This document shows positions 28,191 to 38,396 of a DNA stretch of 64,000 bases, in pieces (positions within the stretch are counted from its first letter, which is position 1; every line of letters starts with the position of its first letter). Source of the stretch: JADKIH01 sp031417555 (GTDB lineage: Bacteria > Bacteroidota > Bacteroidia > AKYH767-A > 2013-40CM-41-45); the NCBI GenBank assembly GCA_031417555.1, contig JANOVV010000072.1, positions 33,330-97,329 on the forward strand. The letters are read 5' to 3'. Below the pieces are notes generated by a model. It saw nothing but the letters and a program-made list of their open reading frames with translations. It was not told the origin of the DNA and searched no databases. The position numbers and the translations under genes were made by a program.

Positions 28191-29738
28191 ATGTACCGGC
28201 CGCTATTCACCTTTTTCTTTGCTTTAATGCTTACTTTCAGCGCCATTTGTCAAAAACCTGAAAAGATAGAATTAGTTAATGCCGATGTTAGTGAATTTGA
28301 CCAGGAATTAAATGCAAATGCCACACGTCTTTTAGGTAATGTCATTTTCCGCCATCAGAATGCAACTATGTACTGCGACAGCGCCTATTTATACCGAAAT
28401 GAAAATCGAATTGAAGCTTTTAACAATATACGAATTAAACAAGGCGACTCCCTTGACCTGACAGGCAAAAGACTATTATATAACGGTGATACAAAAATGG
28501 CTCAGGTATTTGATGATGTGGTTATGAAAGACAGGAGAATGACGCTAAACACCTCTCGTCTTGACTATGATATGAATAGTGACATTGCCTTTTATACTGA
28601 TAGTGGTCATATTGTAGACGGTGAAAATATTTTAACAAGCAAACTCGGATATTTTTACAGTAAATCGCATGACTTATTTTTCAGGAACGATGTATTACTC
28701 ATCAATCCTAAATACACCATGAATTGTGATACACTCAGGTATAATACGCTTAATAAAACTGCTTTTTTTCTGGGACCCACTTACATCCACTCATCTGATA
28801 ATATAATTTATTGTGAAAATGGCTGGTACAATACCGAAACTCAAAAATCAAATTTTAAAACAAACTCATATCTTCAGACAAAAGAACAAAGGTTAAAAGG
28901 TGATTCTGTAAACTACGACCGTAATAAAGGAATTGGAAAAGTGTATGGAAATGTTTTAATCGAAGATACTACGAATAAATTACTTATCAGTGGCGATTAT
29001 GGAGAATACCATGAACTAACTGATTCGTCTTGGGTAACCGGTCATGCAATGATGACGCAAATTTATGAAGGAGATTCTTTATTTTTACATGGTGATACAT
29101 TATTAGCGATTGGCACAGATATAAAAGACTCCACTCAATCAAGTCAAAATAAAAAAAACCTTTACGCTTTTCATAAAGTAAAACTTTTTAAAAAAGATTT
29201 ACAAGGTGCATGTGATTCTTTAGTTTATAATAGAACAGATTCTACCATACGTCTCTATTATCTTCCAGTTTTATGGTCAGGTTTAAATCAATTGACGGCA
29301 GACTCAATATACTTGCAAACTTCAAATTCAGAGATTACAAATATTTATCTGATTAACAATTCTTTTATAACTGCGAAAGCTGACAGTGACCAAACAGTCT
29401 CACTTGATTCAGCTAGATACAATCAGATTCGCGGAAAAAATATGACAGGTTTTCTACAGGAAAATAAATTATATAAAATCAACGTAAACGGAAACGGTCA
29501 GACGATTTATTATGCAAAAAACAATAAACAGAAAAATTTTGCCGTCAACCGCGCCGATTGCAGTGATCTGGTAATTTATGTTGATGATAATAAAGTAAAA
29601 TCCATTACACTTTTAAATGCGCCGGATGGAACACTTTATCCGATTCGGCAATTATCAGTCGCTGAGCTTCGTCTTAAAGGGTTTTCATGGTATGGACAAA
29701 GGAGGCCGCAAACAAAAAAGGATATTTTTATTAAATAG
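28191..29738 (+). CDS. OstA/LptA-like periplasmic protein (515 residues)
   Basis: It resembles the OstA domain of LptA/LptD, which carry lipopolysaccharide across the periplasm on a beta-jellyroll. A signal peptide (about 1-21, ending SAICQK) precedes repeated short strands of the form GDSLDLTGKRLLYNGDTKMAQ and GDSVNYDRNKGIGKVYGN. These are typical successive turns of the OstA jellyroll, and the whole protein appears to be one long stack. Proteins this long in Bacteroidota are annotated OstA-like. No beta-barrel terminus was noticed, so it is unlikely to be LptD itself. It converges with the DUF4143 ATPase gene at a 13-bp gap. Confidence 0.85.
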   Translation: MYRPLFTFFFALMLTFSAICQKPEKIELVNADVSEFDQELNANATRLLGNVIFRHQNATMYCDSAYLYRNENRIEAFNNIRIKQGDSLDLTGKRLLYNGDTKMAQVFDDVVMKDRRMTLNTSRLDYDMNSDIAFYTDSGHIVDGENILTSKLGYFYSKSHDLFFRNDVLLINPKYTMNCDTLRYNTLNKTAFFLGPTYIHSSDNIIYCENGWYNTETQKSNFKTNSYLQTKEQRLKGDSVNYDRNKGIGKVYGNVLIEDTTNKLLISGDYGEYHELTDSSWVTGHAMMTQIYEGDSLFLHGDTLLAIGTDIKDSTQSSQNKKNLYAFHKVKLFKKDLQGACDSLVYNRTDSTIRLYYLPVLWSGLNQLTADSIYLQTSNSEITNIYLINNSFITAKADSDQTVSLDSARYNQIRGKNMTGFLQENKLYKINVNGNGQTIYYAKNNKQKNFAVNRADCSDLVIYVDDNKVKSITLLNAPDGTLYPIRQLSVAELRLKGFSWYGQRRPQTKKDIFIK

Positions 29739-29751
29739 TTTATTATTGAAT

Positions 29752-31116
29752 TTATGCTTTCATTTTTTCAATTTCCTTTTCAAACCATTTAATATATTCT
29801 TCTATTTTGGAAACCAGAAAATAAGGCAAGTTAAGTAGGTAGTAGGTTTTATTTTCTGAAGTGACGATTGTAGAAATGTGCAACTCTCCTGAATAAAAAC
29901 GTACAGCCAAATTGTGATTGACATTATTCATGAATATATGAAGAGATTTTAATCTTCCTTCACTTCCCGATTTCACTTCGACAGGAATTAATTTTCCGTC
30001 ATAAGGAAAAATATAATCAATTTCTGCGGACGATGTTTTTTTCTCTCTTACCCAAAAATTCAGTGCACTTAAAGCATTGAATTGTAAAGCCAACAACTCC
30101 TGTCCGGTAATATGTTCTATAATTGTTCCATTGTAAACTTTATTAAGATCATTTGTACCTATTATTTCTTTTTGAACGCCAAGAAAGTAATTAAGCATAC
30201 CCGTATCTAGGACATGTAATCTTGGTGATTTTTTTTTATTAGGAAAAATCGGGAATGTAAAATCAGTAAGTGGAAAAACAAGTTGAATAAGCATTGCCTT
30301 TTCAAGATTTCTTAACGCCTCAGCCATTTCGCGTGATCCATAATTCGAATTTCCAAATCCTTCGAACTTAATACGTTTTCCGGCAACAGCATAGGAAGAC
30401 CTCATTGCATGCCTGATGTATTCAACCTGCCGTGCGCTGGCAGCGTATTTTTCAATGTCGTCGCTATAAGAAACAATCAGCGATTCATAAATTCTGCTTA
30501 AAGCACTTAGGTCTTTATTGCTTGCATAGTTGCTGACAACTTCAGGCATGCCTCCAATTAATGCATAGGTATGATATAATTGAAGTAATTTGTCGGTTGC
30601 AAATGAATCAAAAGGAATTTTGTTAAGTTGATTAAGAGAAGAATGTTCATCTATTGCTAAGAGAAATTCAGGAAACGATACGGGTCGTAAAACCATGAAA
30701 TCTATTCTTCCAACCGGGAAGCTTACATCTTTATTGAATATTGTTTCAAGCAGAGAGCCAGCAGCTATAACATGAATTTCTTTTGCTTGTTCATAAAAAT
30801 ATCTTAATAAATTCAGCGCAGCAGGTACCTCCTGAATTTCGTCTATAAAAAGTAAAGTGCTTAATCCTTTTGACTTCGTTTTATTTTTTAAAAAGAAAAT
30901 TGTTTGTAAAAGTCTTTCAATCGTAGTAAATTCTTCAAACGGTTTTCTTTCTTCCGGTAGTTCGAGATTAATGTAGATGTACTGATCGAATTTTTCAGAG
31001 AATTGATTAATAGTTGTTGTTTTCCCAACCTGTCTTGCTCCTCTTAATACCAATGGTTTTCTGTCCTCTCTTTGAGCCCATTTTTCAAGTACTAATTGAA
31101 TTTTTCTATAAATCAT
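29752..31116 (-). CDS. AAA ATPase with C-terminal DUF4143 domain
   Basis: The N-terminal AAA_14 ATPase carries Walker A GARQVGKT (residues 26-33, Lys32) and Walker B LLFIDEIQEVP. The sensor segment is IHVIAAGSLLE. The C-terminal DUF4143 region ends with SAEIDYIFPYDGKLIPVEVKSG, an E-D-EVK pattern like PD-(D/E)xK nucleases. Families of this type are abundant in Bacteroidota, often adjacent to defence or mobile regions, and their cellular role is not established. A duplicated 17-bp motif sits just upstream and may be its operator. Length (454 residues) is normal for the family. Confidence 0.9.
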   Translation of the reverse strand: MIYRKIQLVLEKWAQREDRKPLVLRGARQVGKTTTINQFSEKFDQYIYINLELPEERKPFEEFTTIERLLQTIFFLKNKTKSKGLSTLLFIDEIQEVPAALNLLRYFYEQAKEIHVIAAGSLLETIFNKDVSFPVGRIDFMVLRPVSFPEFLLAIDEHSSLNQLNKIPFDSFATDKLLQLYHTYALIGGMPEVVSNYASNKDLSALSRIYESLIVSYSDDIEKYAASARQVEYIRHAMRSSYAVAGKRIKFEGFGNSNYGSREMAEALRNLEKAMLIQLVFPLTDFTFPIFPNKKKSPRLHVLDTGMLNYFLGVQKEIIGTNDLNKVYNGTIIEHITGQELLALQFNALSALNFWVREKKTSSAEIDYIFPYDGKLIPVEVKSGSEGRLKSLHIFMNNVNHNLAVRFYSGELHISTIVTSENKTYYLLNLPYFLVSKIEEYIKWFEKEIEKMKA

Positions 31117-31461
31117 GTTTTAAAGTTATGGTAATTATTCGAATAATTTGAGATAAAGTTATGGTAATTATCACTAAATATTGCTATATAGTTTAGGTTT
31201 AAATAAAAAAAAGTTATAAATAATGGGTATTTTATTGAAAATAGGATTTTTCATCAAAAATAGCTTTATTGTTTAGTCTAGATTTGATGAGAAAGAAACA
31301 AATCTCCAAATTAAACAGAATAAATATCGATATAGGAGTTAAAAAAAATCGCAGATAGTAAAATGAGATTTTAAAACAATATTCCTAAATTATTGGTATT
31401 TCATTCATCCTCAAATTTAATTAGATTTGTAAGAACTTGAAATATTTTAGACCCTTTATAT
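31117..31461. other. Intergenic region between divergent DUF4143 ATPase and porP-like genes
   Basis: A 345-base AT-rich gap between divergent genes. It holds the duplicated AAAGTTATGGTAATTAT motif next to the ATPase start and TAGATTTG (31422-31429), a TAnnTTTG match 33 bases ahead of the porP-like ATG. No RNA fold or reading frame was noticed. Confidence 0.5.
31122..31171 (-). promoter_or_regulatory. Duplicated 17-bp motif upstream of the DUF4143 ATPase
   Basis: AAAGTTATGGTAATTAT occurs at 31122-31138 and again at 31155-31171, 33 bp apart, six bases upstream of the minus-strand start codon. The repeat spacing is about three helical turns, consistent with a protein-binding site. Autoregulation is inference only. 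Confidence 0.55.
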
Positions 31462-32523
31462 ATGCCCTCCTTGAAAAGTATTTTTCTCGCTTTTTTGTTT
31501 TGTTATTGTTGCGGGTATTGTCAGGCCCAAGATCCGTCTTTTTCGCAGATTGAAAATACAAGGACATATTCCCATCCATCCTCTTTTAATTTTAATCAAG
31601 GTGTAGAAATGCAGATGGCACATCGTATTCAATGGAGTAATCTTTATGGTGATTTCAGTACAACATTTATTTCTGCATTTCTTCAAAATGGAAGAATCAA
31701 AAGTGGATTCGGTCTTTCTGTTTTTCAGGATGTTGAAGGCGATGGAAGTTTAAAGACACAAACGTTTAATTTTAATTATAGATATTCGATATTTGGAGGA
31801 TATAATATTCCTCGTTCACTTGTTGTTTCTCTTTATGGAGGAATTACTACCAGAAGTGTAGATTGGAGCAAACTAGTTTTTTCTGATCAGATTGATCCTG
31901 TTTGGGGAATTTATAAGAGTTCAAACCAAAGTGTTCCATTGACGCAAAATAATGCTGCCCCAAATATTGGTTTCGGCTTTACTTACAAGTGGAATATGCA
32001 TGTTGGAGAGAATAAGCTACCAATAACGATATCTTTAGATTCCAGAAATAACAATTTATTTATTCGTCAAGATGAATCTATTTTAGGACTTCCCTCATTA
32101 CACCCAAGCGTTCAAACACTATCTATTTCTACAACAATACAACCGATAGAATATTACGGACTCCCACTTTTTCAACCCTTATTACAATTCGAAAATCAGA
32201 AAGATTTAAAAAAATTGGAATTTGGTTCTCTTATCGGTATGGCTAAAGAAAATCAAACTATTTATACTGGTATTTATTACTCTCAACAATATTCACCCGT
32301 GAATTATACTAATACGAATTCGATTATTTTATTAATTGGTTTTGAAAAAGAAATAAACACAACTCTCTATTCTTTCGGATATTCATATGACTTAAACGTT
32401 TCAGGTTTGGGAAATCAAAGTACAGGAGGTACTCATGAGGTTACATTAAATATTGTATTTAGTACTGGTAACAGACCTTTTTCTCAGCCTTCTAATATTT
32501 TCAAAAAATGTCCGCACAATTGA
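31462..32523 (+). CDS. PorP/SprF family type IX secretion-associated membrane protein
   Basis: These outer membrane barrel proteins pair with large gliding-type adhesins and are needed for their T9SS export or anchoring. A signal peptide ends near QAQDPSFSQIENT, the typical PorP/SprF opening. The rest is beta-barrel-like alternation, with the family's FISAFLQNGRIKSGFGLSVF and IGFEKEI segments. The 353 residues fit the family. The gene overlaps the adhesin by 16 bp, so the two are translated as a pair, as in SprF/SprB. The TAGATTTG box 33 bases upstream may start the transcript. Confidence 0.9.
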   Translation: MPSLKSIFLAFLFCYCCGYCQAQDPSFSQIENTRTYSHPSSFNFNQGVEMQMAHRIQWSNLYGDFSTTFISAFLQNGRIKSGFGLSVFQDVEGDGSLKTQTFNFNYRYSIFGGYNIPRSLVVSLYGGITTRSVDWSKLVFSDQIDPVWGIYKSSNQSVPLTQNNAAPNIGFGFTYKWNMHVGENKLPITISLDSRNNNLFIRQDESILGLPSLHPSVQTLSISTTIQPIEYYGLPLFQPLLQFENQKDLKKLEFGSLIGMAKENQTIYTGIYYSQQYSPVNYTNTNSIILLIGFEKEINTTLYSFGYSYDLNVSGLGNQSTGGTHEVTLNIVFSTGNRPFSQPSNIFKKCPHN

Positions 32524-35500
32524 AAAAAATAACTTTTTTCCGAGTTTGTATCTTGATGCAATTAATGTTTTTTTATTTTAGTTCTAATGCTCAATTATGT
32601 CCTTTATTAAATCAGCAAGATTGTACACCAGTAAATGCTGTAGGAGGAGTTTGTGCTTCTCAAACAATATTTTGCATTGGTGATTCGGTTGGGTTTAATA
32701 ATCTTACCATTACCAGTGTAGATTCAAGTTTTATTTGTTGGGGAGACGGTACAATACAATCATTCATGGGAATGGCAACACCTGTTTGCAGAAAACATTT
32801 GTACAATTTTCCACCTGATAGTTGTGTAGGATCGAACGGTCGAATTAATATGATTATTACTTTGAAAGTAGTAAAAAGCTGTTCTGGCGGACAAAGTATT
32901 CATACAAACACTACACCTATAACAATCAAATTTCGACCTAAGGCACAATTTTCATTAACTCCATCTAGTGTTTGTGTTTATGAGGATGTTACATTTAACA
33001 ATGGTTCTTGTCCAAATTCACTGACACCTGTATATCTATGGAATTTCGGTGATGGAACTTTTAGTTCTGCACAAAACCCACCGCCTCACCAATATACATC
33101 CCCCGGAAATTATAACGTCACACTAACAGTAACTAATAGTTGTGATAGTTCAACTATTTCACATATTGTCCAAGTTAGACCAGCTACAACTGTTAAACCA
33201 GTAATTACCTTGACAAATACTTGTGCCCCTGGCAACTTTATACCTGATGTGAACTCAATAAATGCAACTGGTTTTCAATGGAGCTTTACTCAAGGCTCAG
33301 GCACAATTTTACAATCAACGGATTCGCAGCCAAATTTTACATTGAATAATTCAGGTACATATGGTATTCACTTGGATGTTACGGGTTGTTGCTTAGCTCC
33401 CATTAGTGATTGCAGCTGGGATACAACTGTTACACTTTATTCCGGGCCATCTACTTCTATAACTCCGATACCTGATGCTTGTGGAAATGCTATCATTAAT
33501 CCAAGAAATTATTTCAATATCAATGGAGGTACTGTAAACTCTTACAATTGGTCTTTTCCCGGAGGTGTGCCCTCTTCTTCAACTGCTGCCAATCCTGGAA
33601 ATATAATTTATAATTCAACTGGAACATATATTGTGTCTGTCGTACTTAATACTCCATGCGGAGCAAAAACAATGTCAGATACCTTTTTAATTCGGCCACC
33701 AACTATTGTACGACCATCGGTTTTATTAACCTCTACATGTTCTCCTGTTACAATTATACCTGTTGTAAATTCACATAATTCTACTGCCTTTGATTGGTCA
33801 GTTACTGGAGGAATAAATCAAATCACTTTACCTACTGATTCACAACCTACCATTGCATTAATTAGTGCGGGTAGTTTTGCAATACATCTCCAGACTCAAG
33901 GTTGCTGCACAGCTCCTACAAGTGATTGCAATTGGGATACGACATTAAATGTTTTGCAAGGTCCATCGATAAATCATAATTCTGTTCCTGATTTTTGTGG
34001 TTCAGCAATTATTAACCCTACAAATTATATAACAGCTTCCGGTGCTGTTACAACTTATTCCTGGACTTTCCCAGGAGGAACGCCAAACACTTCATCATCT
34101 GCAAATCCAGGACAAGTTACTTATTCAACTCCCGGAACTTATATTATCCAACTCTCAGTAACAAGTCCATGCGGTCCTAAAAATGTTTCTGATACATTTA
34201 TTGTACGACCTCCAACGACTTTACAGCCTTTGTCAAACATTTCAGGAATTTGTACTCCCTTAAGTTTTACACCGAATGTGAATTCCCGAAATGCAACGGG
34301 ATTTCTTTGGTCCACCTTAGCGGGATCTGCAATCATTACTCAACCGACGGATTCTCAACCAAATTTTTCAGTTTCTAATGTGGGAGTGTTAACAATTAAA
34401 GTAGTTGCTGCCGGTTGCTGTACAGACCCTCTGAGTAAATGCGACTGGGATACAACTTTAACATTGACGGAAGGGCCTTCAATCAACACTAACCCGTTTC
34501 CGCTTTATTGTAATTCAGCAACAATTAATCCGGCAAACTATTTTACTACTTCCGGCGGTATTACATCTTATTCCTGGTTGTTTCCCGGTGGAACCCCATC
34601 TTCATCCTCACAATCATCTCCTGGTCCGATAAGCTATTTGTCGCCTGGAGTTTTTCCAATTTCACTTACGTTAAATGGGCCATGCGGGACGATCACAAAA
34701 ATAGATACTCTTAAAATTGGGGCACCTCCTGTATTAAATGTTTTACCATCATCACTATTCGGTTGTGACTCACTTACAATTTCTTTTACAAACAATTCAC
34801 CGGCAAATCAAACGTATTTATGGAATGCACAAGGTGGAAGTTTTACAGCGGGTTCAAATAATACTTCTTTAAATCCTTCAGTTTTTTTTAGTGCACCGGG
34901 AGCCTATGCCATCGGCGTTGAAGCGTTTTCGTCAGGTTGTCCATCTATTTCGAGTTCATTTCTTGTCAATATCGGTGAAGCTCCTCATTTAAATTATATC
35001 ACTCCTACACCCGATGTATGTGATACGATTTATTTTATCTTTTCTAATTATTTTCACCTCGATCCTCAAATCAGTGATTCAGGTTATAGCTGGACAATTT
35101 CATATAATGGCAGTAATATTTTTTCAAATTCGTCAACGAACCCTTCACCATTTCAGGTAGGTGCTTATGGAACTTATATTGTTCAATCATCAGCATGGAA
35201 TGCATGCGACACAATTTTATTAACAGACACTTTTACAATTTCACCACCGCCGGTTTTAACATTGCAGAACGATACTGCTATTTGCAAAGGAACACCAGCA
35301 TTTATCCTAATTGCAAATCCACCGAATGGAATATGGACTTGGAATTCGAACGTAATAAATAATTCATTTGATCCGAATAATACTTCGATGGAGTATAATA
35401 CACTTGTTTATTCACTCGGTCAATTTACCTGTGCGGTTTCTGATTCGTTTACGGTACAAGTATTCGGAGCTAATATCAATGCAGGGAATGATACGACCAT

Positions 35501-38240
35501 GTGCGTAAATGCGGGAACTGTAACTTTTTCAGGAACTCCATCGGGTGGAGTTTGGTCGGGCGGAGGAATATTGGATCCTAATTTTGGAACATATGATCCA
35601 TCTTTAAATATATCAGGAAAAGATACATTGATCTATAGTATAAATGAACCAACGATCGGTTGTTTGATTCGTGATACTTTGATTGTAACAGTTGTAATAC
35701 CTACACCAGGTTTAATTTTGTTTCCGGATTCTGTTTGTATTAACGAATTAGTCAACTTCGCTAATAATGCAGTAAATACAACAGCGACTTGGAATTTTGG
35801 TGATGGATCACCTACAGCTACCGGAAATCATTTTACACATATATATACCTTAGCAGGAAATTACACAATAAGTTTATCAATTATTAATCAATTCGGCTGC
35901 ATTGATACAATAAGTAAAATAATTGAAGTCGCAGAACCACCAAATGCAATATTTACATTAGATACAATAAGAGGTTGTTCTGTCTTGCCAATAACATTTA
36001 ACGACCTAAGTAATTTTTATGGTGCAACGATATATGCATGGAATTATGGCGATGGCAGACGTGATACAATTTATCAACCGGGAACAGTATTATTCAATCA
36101 AGGGCCAGGTGATTCTACAATATATCATATTTCTCTAACGGCATCAAACGGCTGTGGAATTGCAACACATTCCGACTCCATTACTGTTTACCCAATACCG
36201 GTTGTTGATTTCGGTGTTTTATTCAATGACAGTTGCTCGCCGGCCAGAGTTACTTTTGCGAATACAACAACTGGTCTGCCGCAATTTTATACATGGATGA
36301 TAAATGGAAATATTGTATCAACAGATTCTATATTAGCACCACAAATATTTACAACAGATAGTCTTGATTCAACGTATTATGTTACATTAATAGCAACGAA
36401 TTTTTGTGGTATTGATACTTTAACGAAGGATGTAATTATACATCCTAATACAGTAGTCGCTTTTTTTAATACTGATATTGTAATTGGTTGCCAACCATTA
36501 TATGTAACCTTCACCAGTTTTGTAGGGCCTAATGCAACTATCCAGTGGGATTTTGGTGATGGAAATACCGGTTTTGGTTATACTATATCTCATTTATTCG
36601 ATACAGCAGGAACCTTTGTCATCTGGCAATCGGTAGATAATTATTGTGGTTTTGATTCAGTCAGTCATTCGATCACTGTCCTTCCTCAACCGGTTTTATC
36701 ATTTAATGTTGCACCAATTAATTGTGTCAATGAACCTGTGACGCTGACTAATACATCAACAACGATTCAGGGAAGTATATGGAATTATGGAGATAGTACA
36801 GCATTGGATTCCTCAGCAACTTCACCGACACATTTATTTCCTGCACCGGGTTTTTATAATGTATGTATGATTGGAATTTCTTCTCAGAACGGTTGTAGAG
36901 ATACTATTTGTAAAACAATTGAATTGTTGAGAGTTCCTGTTGCATCTTTTGAATTAAGTGATAATGATGGTTGTCTGCCTTTTACCATCGAGCTTAATAA
37001 TACATCACTCTATTCAACTTATTATTTATGGACAGTAGGAAATGGCGATACTTTGAATGGATCTTCTCCGCAGTACACATACAATCAAGAAGGAAGTTAT
37101 AGTATTAGTCTTCTTGCAACAGATACAAATGGTTGCAGCAGCGATACAGGTTATAGTTTTATTAATGTATACCCAGTCCCCACCGCTGATTTTAATTTTT
37201 CACAATCAGTACCATGCCATTTGCCTTCAGATATAATTTTTACTAATACCAGTGTTGGTGCTCAAAGTTTTCTTTGGGATTTTGGAAGATTCGGAACAAC
37301 GAATGTACAAGACACATTAATTAATTTTGCAACGGCCTCCGAATTTAATGCTCGATTAATTGCAATTAATAATTTCGGTTGCTCTGATACAACTCAAAAA
37401 CATATCAAGGTTTATCCTGAAACGGTTGCCTCATTTATTGACAGCGCTAAATATTATTGTGAAGGAGCACCAATTCAATTCAATAATTTTTCCAATTCTG
37501 CAAATATTTTTTATTGGAGTTTTGGAGATGGAAATTTTTCTAACCTAATAAACCCTATTCATGAATATCTAAATAACGGAATTTATACAGTCACATTAGT
37601 TGCTTCCAACGATTCTATTTGTTTTGATACGATAAGTTCTTTAACCCCAATCCAAATTTACCCGAGTCCGATAAGCGCTTTTACATATTCATCGGTTACC
37701 GACACAATTATTAATCCGAATGGTATATATCATTTTTACGATCAGTCAACATTAGCAACAATTTGGCAATGGAATTTTGGCGATGAGCAAACAGACGATG
37801 GGCAAAACCCTATTCACCGTTATTATTCTAATGGCGAAAAAATTATTGAATTAATTGTTTTGAATCAATACGGATGTCCCGATACCTCGAGCCAAATTAT
37901 TCTTGTTGATTTACTCGGAAGTCTTTTTATTCCCAATGCATTTTCTCCTAATGGTGGTACAGATGAAACAAGATATTTTACTCCGAAAGGAGTTGGATTA
38001 ACATCCTATCTAATCGAAGTATTTTCTCCTTATGGAGAACGTGTTTGGTATTCCGATCGTTTGGTCGATGGTCAGCCAGTTGATAAATGGGATGGAACTT
38101 ACAATGGAAAAGATTTGCCGCAAGGCGCTTATGCCTGGAAAGTTCGTGCAATCTTTCAGAATGGGAAAATTTGGGCAGGTATGAAATATCCGTTTACATC
38201 GAGTCAAAAGCCGGAGGGGACGGTGACTTTGATAAGATGA
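32508..38240 (+). CDS. Giant PKD-repeat adhesin, SprB-like, with T9SS type B (gliding-associated) sorting domain
   Basis: This 1910-residue secreted protein begins with a signal peptide (residues about 10-29, ending SSNAQ). Its PKD-type Ig domains recur along the length, recognised by FGDGT/FGDGN turns such as YLWNFGDGTFSSAQNPPP, WDFGDGNTGF and WNFGDEQTDDGQN. Residues about 223-737 hold a tandem block of three ~171-residue modules with conserved GCC-x6-C-x-WDTT segments. The last 90 residues (IPNAFSPNGGTDETRYFTPK, through WDGTYNGKDLPQGAY to PEGTVTLIR) are a type B sorting domain. It is exported by the T9SS together with the overlapping PorP-like partner. Surface adhesion or gliding are family-level inferences. 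The order and spacing of domains allow an extended surface fibre. Confidence 0.92.
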   Translation: MSAQLKKITFFRVCILMQLMFFYFSSNAQLCPLLNQQDCTPVNAVGGVCASQTIFCIGDSVGFNNLTITSVDSSFICWGDGTIQSFMGMATPVCRKHLYNFPPDSCVGSNGRINMIITLKVVKSCSGGQSIHTNTTPITIKFRPKAQFSLTPSSVCVYEDVTFNNGSCPNSLTPVYLWNFGDGTFSSAQNPPPHQYTSPGNYNVTLTVTNSCDSSTISHIVQVRPATTVKPVITLTNTCAPGNFIPDVNSINATGFQWSFTQGSGTILQSTDSQPNFTLNNSGTYGIHLDVTGCCLAPISDCSWDTTVTLYSGPSTSITPIPDACGNAIINPRNYFNINGGTVNSYNWSFPGGVPSSSTAANPGNIIYNSTGTYIVSVVLNTPCGAKTMSDTFLIRPPTIVRPSVLLTSTCSPVTIIPVVNSHNSTAFDWSVTGGINQITLPTDSQPTIALISAGSFAIHLQTQGCCTAPTSDCNWDTTLNVLQGPSINHNSVPDFCGSAIINPTNYITASGAVTTYSWTFPGGTPNTSSSANPGQVTYSTPGTYIIQLSVTSPCGPKNVSDTFIVRPPTTLQPLSNISGICTPLSFTPNVNSRNATGFLWSTLAGSAIITQPTDSQPNFSVSNVGVLTIKVVAAGCCTDPLSKCDWDTTLTLTEGPSINTNPFPLYCNSATINPANYFTTSGGITSYSWLFPGGTPSSSSQSSPGPISYLSPGVFPISLTLNGPCGTITKIDTLKIGAPPVLNVLPSSLFGCDSLTISFTNNSPANQTYLWNAQGGSFTAGSNNTSLNPSVFFSAPGAYAIGVEAFSSGCPSISSSFLVNIGEAPHLNYITPTPDVCDTIYFIFSNYFHLDPQISDSGYSWTISYNGSNIFSNSSTNPSPFQVGAYGTYIVQSSAWNACDTILLTDTFTISPPPVLTLQNDTAICKGTPAFILIANPPNGIWTWNSNVINNSFDPNNTSMEYNTLVYSLGQFTCAVSDSFTVQVFGANINAGNDTTMCVNAGTVTFSGTPSGGVWSGGGILDPNFGTYDPSLNISGKDTLIYSINEPTIGCLIRDTLIVTVVIPTPGLILFPDSVCINELVNFANNAVNTTATWNFGDGSPTATGNHFTHIYTLAGNYTISLSIINQFGCIDTISKIIEVAEPPNAIFTLDTIRGCSVLPITFNDLSNFYGATIYAWNYGDGRRDTIYQPGTVLFNQGPGDSTIYHISLTASNGCGIATHSDSITVYPIPVVDFGVLFNDSCSPARVTFANTTTGLPQFYTWMINGNIVSTDSILAPQIFTTDSLDSTYYVTLIATNFCGIDTLTKDVIIHPNTVVAFFNTDIVIGCQPLYVTFTSFVGPNATIQWDFGDGNTGFGYTISHLFDTAGTFVIWQSVDNYCGFDSVSHSITVLPQPVLSFNVAPINCVNEPVTLTNTSTTIQGSIWNYGDSTALDSSATSPTHLFPAPGFYNVCMIGISSQNGCRDTICKTIELLRVPVASFELSDNDGCLPFTIELNNTSLYSTYYLWTVGNGDTLNGSSPQYTYNQEGSYSISLLATDTNGCSSDTGYSFINVYPVPTADFNFSQSVPCHLPSDIIFTNTSVGAQSFLWDFGRFGTTNVQDTLINFATASEFNARLIAINNFGCSDTTQKHIKVYPETVASFIDSAKYYCEGAPIQFNNFSNSANIFYWSFGDGNFSNLINPIHEYLNNGIYTVTLVASNDSICFDTISSLTPIQIYPSPISAFTYSSVTDTIINPNGIYHFYDQSTLATIWQWNFGDEQTDDGQNPIHRYYSNGEKIIELIVLNQYGCPDTSSQIILVDLLGSLFIPNAFSPNGGTDETRYFTPKGVGLTSYLIEVFSPYGERVWYSDRLVDGQPVDKWDGTYNGKDLPQGAYAWKVRAIFQNGKIWAGMKYPFTSSQKPEGTVTLIR
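33177..34719 (+). repeat. Three tandem ~514-bp modules within the adhesin gene
   Basis: The module starts (RPATTVKP, RPPTIVRP, RPPTTLQP) lie near 33177, 33693 and 34206, spaced 516 and 513 bp. Each carries an N-A-T-x-F region, a GCC-DC-WDTT cysteine motif and a YSWTFPGG-type PKD strand. The repeats are diverged at the DNA level, so they are not recent copies. Confidence 0.75.
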
Positions 38241-38396
38241 GAAAATAGTTGCTTATTACATTTTTATTAAATAAAAATAATTCTAATACAATACTTCTCG
38301 AAAAATTTTTTATTATCAAAAAAAACAAAATATAACTGAGCTACACAAAATTTTAATATTCCCCCTTTTCTTTCAACTCGCTCAAGAAGTTTCTTG

